From positions 1,496,768 through 1,560,767 of the forward strand of contig WBVU01000005.1 in the NCBI GenBank assembly GCA_009192285.1: a stretch of 64,000 bases of DNA. The letters are read 5' to 3'. The notes beneath the pieces are model-generated. The model saw only the letters and a program-made list of their open reading frames with translations, was not told where the DNA came from and searched no databases. The stretch's first letter is position 1. Every line of letters starts with the position of its first letter. This document shows, in pieces, positions 11,758-22,184 of the stretch. A program made the translations under genes and the position numbers. This DNA is from Morchella semilibera (taxonomy: Eukaryota; Ascomycota; Pezizomycetes; Pezizales; Morchellaceae).

Positions 11758-13725
11758 CCCATACGGCTTGTATCCGTGAACCTGGCTGCTCACAGCTTAC
11801 CTTGCTTGCCTCAGCTTCCGATTCACGATCCAAACGGGTTCAATAGCATATATTACCGAATGTCGGGTATCAGCTGCCAATTATGTTAAAGCAACCGCAA
11901 ACTCTGCCCCAAACCGACCAATTCGCACCCTGAAAACAATCTAAGTCTACACCGTAGTCTTGCCCGACGCTGTTGAGCAGGTCACTAGGCTACACTTAAC
12001 CATCATTGGACAATCGATATAATATTTCCCTCCCCCCTTAGCAGTACGACAAAGCTCAGTTTTGATAACAAATTCAGAATAATTAAACAAGCACGTAATC
12101 ACCTCATAAATTGACTAGGAGCGCGATTTTACGTGCCCGGACGACTCGACCGGCCCGACACATGGTGGAACGCATGGTTGCTCATAATCATGCATCACGC
12201 TGAGGCCTGAGAGAAGGGTTGAATCTACTATGAGATAAAGAACGCCATGTTCATGAGAAAAATGTCAGCATTCTACCTGTCAACACGTTGCCTGTCCTAG
12301 TATCAAAGGGTTGGACTTTGGGCGGTGAATAAGTAAACACAACCCTCTCATAGCATTTGGGTCGCACAGATAAAGCAATCCATAGGAGTGACTGTTGGAA
12401 TCCAGGTCTCTTCCGGGTAAAGTCAGCTATAGTGCCTAGCTGGGGCTATTTGTCGGTACCCGAAAATGTTCCTGTTTTATATGATACCAGACGTTTGTCT
12501 TGTACTATAGTCTATCTCAAGATGCTTTCTAGTTCGATCCCTAGCCGAAGTGCAAGCATGTGTCCCCTGCCTCCGGCCGCGGACAAGTGAGAGCAAAACC
12601 TTTACCATAGCCTTCGGGCTGCGAGTATGTATGATCTATCAATCCATCAGTCATTCGATGGCGTTTGGCTTTAGATTTTAGCTTATCTTACTTTTTTTTT
12701 TTCTTGCGTTTTTCACGTAACTCGTTTTATCTTTGAGGTGGAGAGAGAAAATTAGTCTACCTCTGGGATTTATTCCTTCATTGCTTACAAACATGCATGC
12801 CTGAAGTAATTAATCAATCACATACAAAGGTAATTAAGTACATGTACAGCACGACCCTCGGGATATATATATGTAGTCATGATCACGCATATTGCGGGTG
12901 GTTAATCATGATCAATAAGATAACTGCAAAGAGTTATATAGTAATCTCTTTGCGGAGCAACATATGGAACGGAGCAGTGCAACAATATCAAGTCTCTTCC
13001 CCTGGGTGTCTTTTGGGCAAACTAATAACGACAATACATCTTTTGTTGCGGGCTGGGGTAAATAATGTCAACAGATCACGTTCACTACCTGGAGAGACTT
13101 GCCAAGTCAGGTTACCAGAGAGTCCTTTTAAGAACCGGTGGATCCGGAGGTGGACTGATCTTTACAGCGGCTCTGGATAAGTCGGGTGTGTGGGGGGACA
13201 GCACCTGGGGTTGGGGAGGGAACATTGATGCAAATCCCTCCTTTCTTTTGGCAGGGGCGTGGCATGGGGGGGGGGGGGCAGCCCCTTGGGGTAGGATTTT
13301 CTGGGTCACCCGCACGTGAGTACAGCTTTTCAAAATACCTCCAGTGTGATTCACGGACGCGAGCCATTTGACCCCGCATCATCAGTTATTTGATTATGTA
13401 AGAAACTAGAATAATTATTTCATTTATTTACATTTAGTCGTAACTAAAGAGTTGAACATTTAGTAAACATCTGATTACGACGCTAGGAACGAATTATTAA
13501 GTCTTGTGAAAATCTCTTTCCCTTCTACTTTGTGCTTTTAGCATAAGGTCCAAACACTGTACATATATGGTCAAAGGGAATAAATATATATTCAGAGGAA
13601 ATTAAGATGTCGTAGATATATTACGATGGAAAACAGTAAACCTGGTATCTAGCACAAGAAATAATTAGTTAACAATACATGGGTACTAGCAATGGCCAGC
13701 TCGCGACTGCAAGTTGATCCAGTAA
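11758..13725. other. Gene-free interval
   Basis: No gene can be supported. The stretch contains a T run near 12691, an 11-base G run near 13267-13277 and AT-rich sequence. The open frames around 13065-13382 arise from the G-rich tract and are not credible genes. Confidence 0.5.
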
Positions 13726-13822
13726 TAGGGAACAGCGACAGAGTCTAGGGAACAGAGGGAACAACTACAGTATAGGGGACAGCGGTAAAGTATAGCGGTA
13801 AAGTATAGGAACAGCAGGGTTC
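13726..13822. repeat. Degenerate GGGAACAG / AAAGTATAG repeat
   Basis: Short words GGGAACAG, GGACAGCGG and TAAAGTATAG recur in a loose tandem pattern. The sequence GCGGTAAAGTATA occurs twice in direct succession. It is non-coding and looks like a decayed minisatellite. Confidence 0.6.
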
Positions 13823-14156
13823 GGTTGCCTGGCTGCTCAGATTTGATGTGTCGTGCTTAGTCTAGGAAGTGGCGCTAACCTCTGTGTCTAAATATTTAGC
13901 TCTTGGCATTAATCCCTGCCACGCATCAACCAACCAATCAAATCACGTTAATTCTGTCTCACACATGTCTCACTATTATACTTTCTCTCATCAGCGCGCC
14001 TATATAGGAAGTGGCACATTCAAGCCACAACGAGATGTCGCACTTTCATATTTTCCGAGACATAGGGCCCTGTAGTACTATATAGGTATGAAATAAAGCC
14101 TTTTAGCTCTTCGCATACCAAGGTCTAGGGGTTATTATGAGAACGAAATCGACCTA

Positions 14157-14590
14157 ACGCTAAACGGGCTAGAGGGGGCCGTTGCCAGCAACCCTCCAGC
14201 CCGAAGATTAGTAAAAAACTTTCAGCTCAACGAACTGAAGGGTCCCGTTACCAGACGACCAACCCCAGAACGAAGATTAGTAGTAGCTCATCGCACTGGA
14301 GGGTCCCGTTGCCAGACGACCAACCCCAGTGCGAAGATTAGCAGGTTCGTCCCAAAAGCTTCCAGTAGCTCATCGCACTGAAGGGTCCCGTTGCCAGACA
14401 ACCAGCCCCAGTGTGAAGATTAGCAAGTTCGTCCCAAAAGATTCCATTAGCTCATCGCACTGAAGGGTCCCGTTGCCAGACGACCAACCCCAGTGCGAAG
14501 ATTAGCAGATTCATCCCAAAAGCTTCCAGTAGCTCATCGCACTGAGGGGTCCCGTTGCCAGGCAACCAGCCCCAGTGCGAAGATTAGTAA
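14157..14590. repeat. 82-bp tandem array with internal hairpins
   Basis: Four core units start at 14283, 14365, 14447 and 14529, exactly 82 bp apart, each beginning TAGCTCATCGCACTG. Two more diverged units lie upstream, from about 14157 and 14222. Every unit has the pattern CGCACTG, then a GGGTCCCGTTGCCAG core, then CCCCAGTGCG, so each can fold into a stem closed by CGCACTG/CAGTGCG. Some changes are paired: the unit with AACGAACTG also has CAGAACGAA. No open frame runs through it. Confidence 0.9.
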
Positions 14591-15143
14591 ATAGGGAGAG
14601 AGTGTGCGGTTAGTGTACTGATTGGGTTCTAAAACTTACAATTCGAGTGGTATCTGTAGGATTCGTTTCTCGGAACAGATCGCAGTACTTGCTGGTGAAA
14701 ATCAGATGTCGGGTTTGCTGATGAGAAATGTTGGTAGGTTTCGAGTACACCCTATTTATCATTAGCTGTATTTAGCAATAATAAGAGGGATACTTTAGAA
14801 TTGACTAGCAAGCACCTATACAATGTCAGCAGTGGCAACCTCTGGGGAAGACATGAGTGGATAAAAGGGGTGGAGGGGAGGGGAGCCCTGAATATATACT
14901 CCCGAGGGCGTTGGGTAAGTGGATTGTTCTGAACTTGGTGTCAAGGGGTTTGTCGAGGGCGGCTAATTGTTGTGTTGTAGTCGCGATCGCCGAAGCAGGA
15001 GGGCATATGAATGAGAGAGAGGAGGAGGGAGGAAAGCACCCAATATATACTCATAGAGATATTTGAAAATCGATCGTTATTAGGGCTCGGCCGGGTTAAC
15101 CCTCATGGCGGAGAAATCAAAGGCTCGGCGATCTTCCTACATA

Positions 15144-15345
15144 GCAAACATGGTAAAGAATCTTCTCGAATGTTAGCAAACTTGGGCTGGAAAGGCCTAG
15201 GCCTTAGCAAACACCGGCGGAGAAGGTCCCCGAACCAAAGCAAACTTGAGAGAAAGCGACCAAGATTAGCAAACATTAACATAGAAGGCGTTCGAAAGTT
15301 AGCTAACCTGGGCCAGAATGGCCTAGACCGTAGCAAACATTAACA
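15144..15345. repeat. About 32-bp minisatellite, 7 units
   Basis: The word TTAGCAAAC or TAGCAAAC recurs, with its G at 15144, 15176, 15207, 15240, 15269, 15302 and 15333, a spacing of 29-33 bp. Between the words is a variable GGC/GAA-rich spacer. Open frames on both strands through this region are products of the repeat. Confidence 0.8.
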
Positions 15346-17470
15346 AAGGAATTATGTTTAGAACAAACCAAACATTCGTATTCGATCATGCAAAGCGTGG
15401 CAAAAACTTCAAAGAACATCCTGTTCGCTCCGGACATTTCCTCTTAATGCTCTGCATTGAATAAATGATCAAGGAAAATAGCTACCAAGCATGAATTTGA
15501 ATGGCCTAGGGCCGATTAAGCCTTGCTAAGAAGAGGGTATTTAAGGGGGAATTAGATGAAAGTGTTAAGAAGTGTCGTTATGTGGGCGGAGTGAAAGCCT
15601 GCCTCTTAAGGGCGCTAGATAAGCCTATACCATTCGAAAATGGCTGTGGAATGAGTATGTCTGTCCGGAGCTGGGGTGGTAGAGGTGTTGGATGCAAGGG
15701 GAAACCATGGAATGTCCCAACCGACGCATTATAGCGTCACATCCATCACAATGTATGATTCGGGTGCCTTATCTATTTTATCGAACTATACTTAAAGGAT
15801 TACCCCGCTCATCATGCTTTGGATGTCTCCAACCAGTGAAACACAGCGTAGGATAGCAATGTTAACGGAAGGTTTCGTATGGGCCATGCGTGCCGGTGTT
15901 AAAGCTCTAGATGCTTAAAGATAGTACTGAATTTCTTATTGATAGGGTATCTCCGGTTACCACTATGTTTTATGATTGGGAATCTATCCTCATGCAACTA
16001 TTATACTAGGAGTATATTCCCAAAGGTCAATTTGGCGAGGGACCATCGTGGGCAATAGTTTAAGAGGGGCCATGCATAATCTCCGCTGGAGTTAAAACCT
16101 GTTTCCCAGCTCGGCCTGGCCTGTTGAGAACTGTGGATGAGACAGCCGTCGCGGGAGGCTGGTGTGGGGCGTGGTGCGTGGTTCGTCCCCACCCCCCTCC
16201 CCCTTTTTTTTCTTTCTTTTTTTTTGGGCGGGGAGGGGGTGTGGGTGCGGGGCTGCTGGGTGTGCAGGCCGAAGTGAGCACACCGGGGGGTTTGGAATGC
16301 GGAGGGGCAGGAGTATATAGGCATGCCCTTAATTGCGAGCTGACCTCCGAGTGTGATTAAATTTATGATTTGGATGCTATTTTAACTCTATACTTTATAA
16401 TATATTTCTTGCCGATAGAGTGCCCCCCTTGGTTGGTTTCACTAGATAGGACTTCCAATGGGCCCTGTCATGAGGCATTGCTGCCGGGACATAGTGCGGG
16501 TGCCCCAACGACGTTAGGAGCGTGTTTTGTAGGCCGCGAAACACAGGGAGGACAGGTTCGAGTAACAGAGGCGCAGACCCTAGGATGTGGGAGCGTGCTC
16601 CCGCCCTTCTTTGGGCGTGTGCACTGCGTGAGACAGGTGGCGGAGCTGTTGCTATCCTGCATAAGTGGGAGGGGGCGAACAGCATGGCCGCCACCTCCTC
16701 CGCTATGCTACCCCGCCGTAGGGAGTCCGCGGCTGTCGGAGCGCAGCGACCAATATCTTGGGTTGGGGAGTCTGAAGGGCCTTGGGGCCATGGCAGCTGC
16801 GCTCGCACCCCAGACAGGACAGGCAGAGTGGTCTGTCATTCGTTAAGGATTCTCGAATTTGGTAGGGGTGTGATGATGGGAGCTGTAGGAATTTGCGCGG
16901 AAGTGACACGCTGGTACTCATGGCCATATGGCCGCAATCAGGATCTACTGCTAGAGGGCCTATTCTTATAGGATGGAAAGAAAAATCCGAAACTTAAAAG
17001 CGGACGAGATTATCTACAAATTGCAAAGGAAAGTCCCAACACCCCTTTGTCTTTATCCTATCAGCATCCTTCCCCATATTCCTTTGAACAGATGGCTTCC
17101 ACAATTCCTTCGCCCATCTAAATTTGGGCTCTAGCAAACCACGCACTTTTGCATAACCCACTGTATTATTTAACGTAAGGTTTGTGATGCATGTCGAAGC
17201 GCCACAGATGGAGAGCGGAGACTGTGCTTTGCTATCATAATACATGCCGGGATTAGTCATCCACTAATCAGGCCCCCCGTAAGAACTCACAACCCTCCTT
17301 CCTCCCCTCCCCCCTCCCCCGCCGTCTTATACCCCCAGCCCCAAGACCCCAGCCCCCGCCCTTCCTCCAGGCTCCCTCTTACGGCGCTGAGGCTCCCTCC
17401 ATCCCCCTCCCCCCCCCGACTATCACCACCAAGGTATATCCTTTCCAGCGCTACAACCATCACCAAAACT
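15346..17470. other. Gene-free interval with pyrimidine-rich end
   Basis: Several overlapping open frames between 16001 and 16971 lie on both strands with no domain and no consistent codon use, so I do not call a gene. The last 200 bp before the next gene (17289-17440) are strongly C/T rich on the plus strand, a common feature of fungal core promoters. Confidence 0.5.
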
Positions 17471-18481
17471 ATGTCGAAAGCAAGCCCCTCCTCCACTCCA
17501 ACACCTAAAGAACGCCTCAAACTTCTCATGGGAAGCTTGACCCTAATGCGCCTCGTGACAGACCGCGAGATTATGTCATACGAAGAGAGGAAAAACGCTT
17601 TCGACACCATAGCAGCGACAACCGAGCGGGCGTCCAACATTCTTGCCAGCCACCACAGCCCGCCGCAGCCCCACGGGGCACAGGGAGAGGACGCCCGCAC
17701 CAAGAAAAACCGCCGCGCGGGAGAGGAGGAGAAGGAGTGGATCAGGGCCCACGCGGAGCGCTTTCTCGCCCAGGTGGAGCGATTCCGAGCAGAGGTGGAG
17801 ATGGTCGCCGCGGAGATGGGCGATGTGGCTGCGGGGACAAGGACAGTTGAGGTCAAGAGGGCGGCGGCAGCGGAAGGGAGTACTACCTGTAGTGATAAAG
17901 TGACTATGGAGACTGAGAGATTGAGGGCCGAGGCAGAGCTGCTTCGCGCCGAGGCGGAGACGATCACTGCGGAGACAGGCAAGGTGACTGCAGAGGCAGA
18001 GCTAATCAAGGCCGAGGCAGCAATGTGCAGTTCAAGTACAGCAAAGATGGTGGCGGAGTCGGAGAGGTTGAGGGCCGAAACAGAGAGGGTTAGGGCTGAG
18101 ATACTTAGAGTTGCTGCACAGTCGGAGAGGGCGGCAGCCGAGGCGGAGAGGGCCGCAGCTGAGGCGGGAAGGGCTGCAGCCGAGACGGAGAAGGCCAAAG
18201 CTGAGGGGGTGAGGGCCGCAAATCAAGTAGCCAGAGCCGCAGCGGAGAGAGAGAAGGCCGCAGCTGAGGCAGAGAGGGCCGCAGTTGAGGCGGAGTTGGC
18301 TGCAATTAAGGGGGAGAGGCTCGGCACTAGGACGGAGGAGCCGGTGAAGTTTCGAGCCTCGGCGGAGATGTCCGGCGCTGGGACGGCGGAAATGAAGGCG
18401 GAGGCCGAGAAGCCGAGAGACGAAGCCGTATGCCATGCTGGCACGAAGAAAGCAGGAAGGAGAAAGAAGAGGTCCAAGTGA
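17471..18481 (+). CDS. Alanine/glutamate-rich coiled-coil protein, 336 aa
   Basis: Single exon from ATG 17471, preceded by a C/T-rich stretch. Residues 1-60 look ordinary (KERLKLLMGSLTLMRLVTDR). From about residue 95 to 290 the chain is a long run of heptads such as AERAAAEAERAAAEAGRAAA, which predicts an extended, highly charged coiled coil. The end, KKAGRRKKRSK, is a lysine/arginine cluster that could act as a nuclear localisation signal. GC content is visibly higher than in the flanks. The pattern recalls repeat-born low-complexity proteins, so an origin by repeat expansion is possible. I do not recognise a family. The function is unknown; a structural or scaffold role is only a guess. The 303-codon antisense frame is a side effect of the repeats. 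Confidence 0.65.
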   Translation: MSKASPSSTPTPKERLKLLMGSLTLMRLVTDREIMSYEERKNAFDTIAATTERASNILASHHSPPQPHGAQGEDARTKKNRRAGEEEKEWIRAHAERFLAQVERFRAEVEMVAAEMGDVAAGTRTVEVKRAAAAEGSTTCSDKVTMETERLRAEAELLRAEAETITAETGKVTAEAELIKAEAAMCSSSTAKMVAESERLRAETERVRAEILRVAAQSERAAAEAERAAAEAGRAAAETEKAKAEGVRAANQVARAAAEREKAAAEAERAAVEAELAAIKGERLGTRTEEPVKFRASAEMSGAGTAEMKAEAEKPRDEAVCHAGTKKAGRRKKRSK

Positions 18482-19081
18482 CCGCTGGGTAGGCAAGGTC
18501 ACTGTGGTGACGGGAAGAGGGGGTATGAAATATACCGAGAGTGGAGTTAAAGAGGGTTAGGGCAGCTGCATGTAGGGAAAGCGGGGACCTCCACGGAGAA
18601 GGGGATAGGATAGTTTTCCTTTCCTGGATGTGTATCCTCGGGCATAGTTAACTTCTTTGGCTTGCGGTGATCATGCATATTTGCTGGAGTGTAGTGCCTT
18701 TGCTATTTTGTCAGGATGGGTAGTATAGGGTATGATGTTGCGGTCGATTCGTAAGTTGTCCTATCTATCAGAGAATTTATATTACGGAACAAACACAAGG
18801 TGTGTCCCATTCGTAAGATGTACCAGTACATGCAGCAACCGGTGGACCACTTGCCATGGTTGAGCTAGCAATATAGGGAAGGACCCCGGATTGCCTGACG
18901 GAGGAGGATGGCCTTAACGTTACTCCATTCCTCTGAGCCGGCGTCTAGTATGGTCACTTTTCCAATGAAAGACTGGTTGAGAGCGGGAAGAAACCTTAGC
19001 AAGATCACTTGTTCGCGCCATATCATATGAAGTATAAATAAATAAATAATTTCATTCACGACCCCACCATCGCCGGCGGGG

Positions 19082-19096
19082 CCTAACCCTAACCCT
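19082..19096. repeat. Interstitial telomere-like repeat
   Basis: CCTAACCCTAACCCT, about two and a half copies of the TTAGGG telomere unit on the minus strand. Similar short tracts lie at 8587, 11579, 22448, 23679, 25107, 49529 and 62340. Here it sits about 45 bp from an ATTTATACTTCA-like motif, as at several other sites. Confidence 0.8.
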
Positions 19097-19149
19097 ACTG
19101 CTACAAAATCCTCAAAGATTTGGACCTTCAAACTTCATAACATCATATC

Positions 19150-19782
19150 CTACTTACCCCACCGCGGATACCTAAAGGCAAACTTCCTTACCTCGCTGCG
19201 ACATATCCTGCCCTCCCGGCGCGCCCGCTTCACCAACTCCGCCTCTTTCTTCACCGGTGCGTAATACGCACTCAGCAGCTGGGCAATCTCTTTCCTATTC
19301 TCCCCCATACACATTTCTATCTCCCATTTCCCGACTCCCGCGCCTCTCCTCAAAAGTGCCCTAACCGCCTCCGTCCGCCCATAGACCACGGCTCGCCTCA
19401 GTGGTGTCCGGTTATATTGGTCACTGCAGTTCACACAGAACACGTCTTTCAGGTCAAGTAGCGCATGAATGACATCCACGTGCCCGTATGCGGCGGCCTG
19501 CGAAATGAGTAGCTGGCGGTAGTGGTGTGATTCAGGGTAAACACGTTTGCCGAGAGCGAGACAGCGTCGTACTGTGAAGGCAAGGCCCCGTCGGCAGGCA
19601 GAGTACAAGATGATGCGGGTATAACGGCGGAAGTAGGCATTGAGGAATGGGGAGATGAGGATATGGAGAGCGTGGCAGGTTTGAGAGAGGGCAGAGAGAG
19701 TGACAACATCAGCCTCGAAGTAGCCACAGATCTGAAAGAGGAGCTCGAGGGGAAGCTGACAGGGGGTCGGATTGGAGGACAT
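19150..19782 (-). CDS. F-box/ankyrin protein, 210 aa
   Basis: Single exon from ATG 19782. Residues 9-47 (LPLELLFQICGYFEADVVTL) form an F-box, the SKP1-binding module of SCF ubiquitin ligases. Residues about 90-150 hold two to three ankyrin-like units, including SDQYNRTPLRRAVVYGR. F-box proteins normally pair such a substrate-binding repeat region with SKP1-CUL1, so the likely job is substrate recognition in the cytosol or nucleus (family knowledge). It is divergently arranged with a paralogue at 19974, with a 191-bp shared promoter. The C-terminus is rich in K/R. At 210 residues it is short, with few repeats. Confidence 0.8.
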   Translation of the reverse strand: MSSNPTPCQLPLELLFQICGYFEADVVTLSALSQTCHALHILISPFLNAYFRRYTRIILYSACRRGLAFTVRRCLALGKRVYPESHHYRQLLISQAAAYGHVDVIHALLDLKDVFCVNCSDQYNRTPLRRAVVYGRTEAVRALLRRGAGVGKWEIEMCMGENRKEIAQLLSAYYAPVKKEAELVKRARREGRICRSEVRKFAFRYPRWGK

Positions 19783-19973
19783 TATCGTTATCCTGGTGGG
19801 GGGTGGGATGAGGAATAATAATTGATCTCAGGGGCCCCCGAGACTGAGTATATCAAGATCATTAGATTAGGTCAGCACATATGAGTAAGCGAGGCGGGCA
19901 ACGGTAAGTCACAAGATAATCCCACCAGCACGCAAATGCTCCGAATCAACGCAGCCTCACCAACTACCGCATC
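19783..19973. promoter_or_regulatory. Shared divergent promoter region
   Basis: 191 bp separate the start codons of two head-to-head F-box/ankyrin genes, so both promoters must lie here or overlap the genes. I see no unambiguous TATA box. The call rests on geometry, not on motifs. Confidence 0.5.
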
Positions 19974-20513
19974 ATGGCTTCCCCCTCATCACGATGTACG
20001 CTCCCCCTCGAAATATATATCCTAATAGCCAAACACCTCGAAAATGATTGTAAAACCTTATCTATTCTCTCCCGCACCTCCCGCACGCTTCATGACCTAC
20101 TTAACCCTCTACTCGATACCTATCTCGGAGCCAATCTAAAGTATGTAATGGGCTGGGCGTTATCCAACAACTCTGCCGAACATGTGAAGCGGTGCATCGA
20201 CCTGGGAATCCCTCTTCCAGAGTCCCACGAAGCTGCTGACCTCCTTAAACTCCTCACCCGGGAACATTGCGACCGTGCTATTAGGGTCCTTATCGACCAC
20301 GGTATGGATCCCCTGGCCGAGGACCTCAATGAGGAAGTGCCAATGAACGCGGCGGTACTGCCGGGGAACGAGAAGACCCCAAAGCTTTTTATGGAGAAGT
20401 TAGACCGCATGGGACGGAGGCATAGTCCTCCCCGCTTTTATACGAGGATGCGTATTGAATACTTGCCTTTCTGGATGTACTTCGATGCAGAGCCAGAAGA
20501 ACGAGTGGTGTAG
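19974..20513 (+). CDS. F-box/ankyrin protein, 179 aa
   Basis: Single exon from ATG 19974. Residues 9-50 (LPLEIYILIAKHLENDCKTL) form an F-box closely matching that of the divergent neighbour at 19150-19782. Both share LPLE, then a T-LS-LS core, then a LLDTYL or LNAYF end. Residues about 55-130 contain weak ankyrin units (CDRAIRVLIDHGMDPLAED). The C-terminus WMYFDAEPEERVV has no clear domain. It is likely a paralogue from an inverted duplication. The expected role is SCF substrate adaptor. The ankyrin part is short and may be decaying; the reading frame itself is intact. Confidence 0.75.
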   Translation: MASPSSRCTLPLEIYILIAKHLENDCKTLSILSRTSRTLHDLLNPLLDTYLGANLKYVMGWALSNNSAEHVKRCIDLGIPLPESHEAADLLKLLTREHCDRAIRVLIDHGMDPLAEDLNEEVPMNAAVLPGNEKTPKLFMEKLDRMGRRHSPPRFYTRMRIEYLPFWMYFDAEPEERVV

Positions 20514-20873
20514 ATAGCTTACTTTGCAGAATGTTCGAGAGCCAAATCTAGTGGAGTGGGAGGACGTTTTGAAGTAGTTGTTCTCTTTGACGCACAACCG
20601 TCAGCGTCGCACTTCTTCGTACCATAGCATAGGAACTCTTCATAACGTAGTGAAATGTTTTTATAAACTATATTCGCCTATAACACAGCGTTTTCGGGCT
20701 CGACCAGTATTACGTTACACACAAAAGACCTCCAAGAATACATTCCTGTATGGACTGAAATAGCGGCTTTGTTAAGAAAACGCTATGCAGAAGCTACGAG
20801 CATATATACAACGAAATCTGTCACGAGGCAAGGAACAGCGGCCTCAAGAGAAATTAGCTGTCTTAAGATATAT

Positions 20874-21215
20874 CTAAGCCCTATCCTGATATCTCCACCA
20901 TTCATCTGAGGTCACTCCAAACTTCCTAAACAGTGCTTTCATTATAGGATCTTTCTTGCCCAGGACAAGGACCACACAATGATCAGCCCTTGCTCCCTTC
21001 TGTAGTAGTCCCAACGCCGTTTACAATTTTCCGCCTTCCACCGCATAATACACAGGCGTCTTGAAGGCCCAATCCTGCTGATTCGGGTCCAGCAGAACCC
21101 TTATAAGCCTAGCCAGCCCCCCTCTTGGCGGTGGTGGTGGGGGCACCGCAAATCGGGCAGGAGGCGGAAGATGATTAGCGACCTCCAGTAGGAGCTCGGG
21201 GGAAAAGAGACTATC
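20874..21215 (-). pseudogene. Decayed F-box/ankyrin gene
   Basis: On the minus strand the frame reads SPELLLEVANHLPPPARFAV, an F-box start, then a proline run, then LARLIRVLLD and TPVYYAVEGGKL, ankyrin-like. A TAA stop at 21021-21023 interrupts it. The same frame continues beyond with TALGLLQKGARAD, again ankyrin-like, to a second stop at 20874. There is no in-frame ATG upstream. The stretch between F-box and repeats is much shorter than in the two neighbouring intact genes. It is therefore best read as a relic of a third member of this local cluster. Confidence 0.7.
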
Positions 21216-22060
21216 ACGGATTGTGAGGGCATAGTCAAGGTAATTGAGAAGCCTTGAACTGATGGCAGGCGGAAAGTTAAGGAGCAAATCCTGTACAGCT
21301 CTGCGGCGCTTTGTGCGTTTCTATGATACCCCGCCCAATGATGCATGCCAAGCCGAAGCCCGCAGTTTTATGGACTTTAAGGCTGGCCCAAACTCAAAGG
21401 TGCTCAAATCAAATTCTTTTGTCGAACCCACTAATTCACACGATGGCCAAGATAAACGAGGCCAGTCAGAATGGCTGTTCAGGCTTCCTGAAAGGTTGTC
21501 GCCAATAGACCATTAGTGGATCCTCGACGAACGCATATACTACGCAAGAATTCATGACAGGCTCACACAAGATCTCGTGCGCTTTGTTGGATGTATTTAT
21601 ATATTTATCCCTTTTGCTGGTGAGGCCTAGTGCACCGTGCACCCGGGGGGTTTCCCCAGAAATACGCCGTCTGTACTTCTGAGGACTGGTTCATGGTTGT
21701 CACGGTAGTGGAGGTGGCCCCTTAAAAGTTGGCAGCATTTAATCAGTGCCAGTGAAAGAGATAGTCAGTGCAGTTGAACGACTTTACAGAGGCGTAGGAA
21801 CCCTAGCCCTATGAGTAAAACATGTATTAGGACCTGATATTAGGCCCTTTGGGCAAAGGACTCCAGAGTCCCTTTCCGGTAACCTGGTTGGTGCCTATCC
21901 TCCCATCAACGAATCACACAAGCTTAAGTGGAAAAAGACCCGGAGTACACACGGCTTTCTGAGGCGCAGTGTTACAACCGTTTTTTTAAACGTTACTATT
22001 AGTCGGTATGAGTGCTAACGTACCGAAGGTTATCTTTTGCACAAAGTCCCTATTGTACCC

Positions 22061-22184
22061 GTTTAGCACCATAAGAGCCAGTTCCCCAGGGCAAGGATAA
22101 TTTATATGCCTGCTCGCGATGATCTCTGCTACAAATAATTCACTGTTTCAGTCACTTGAATTTTCTGGTTCTTTGGTAGTAAAC
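22061..22184. mobile_element. TIR MITE, family M3, copy 1 (124 bp)
   Basis: Left end GTTTAGCACCATAAGAGCCA and right end (reverse complement) GTTTACTACCAAAGAACCAG are imperfect inverted repeats. The interior matches the copy at 24494-24623: CAGGGCAAGGATAATTT and GATGATCT are shared. It has no coding capacity. I could not fix a target duplication. Confidence 0.7.

Noticed and set aside
12505-12560. tRNA suggested by a GTTCGATCC T-loop-like word
   Set aside because: No matching acceptor stem, anticodon stem or D-loop could be found around it.
16001-16971. Cluster of 60-160-codon frames on both strands
   Set aside because: They overlap each other, arise from locally GC-rich sequence and show no recognisable domain.
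17287-18198. 303-codon minus-strand frame rich in A, S and L
   Set aside because: It is the exact antisense of the heptad repeats of the plus-strand coiled-coil gene; the plus strand has the better start and non-repetitive N-terminus.
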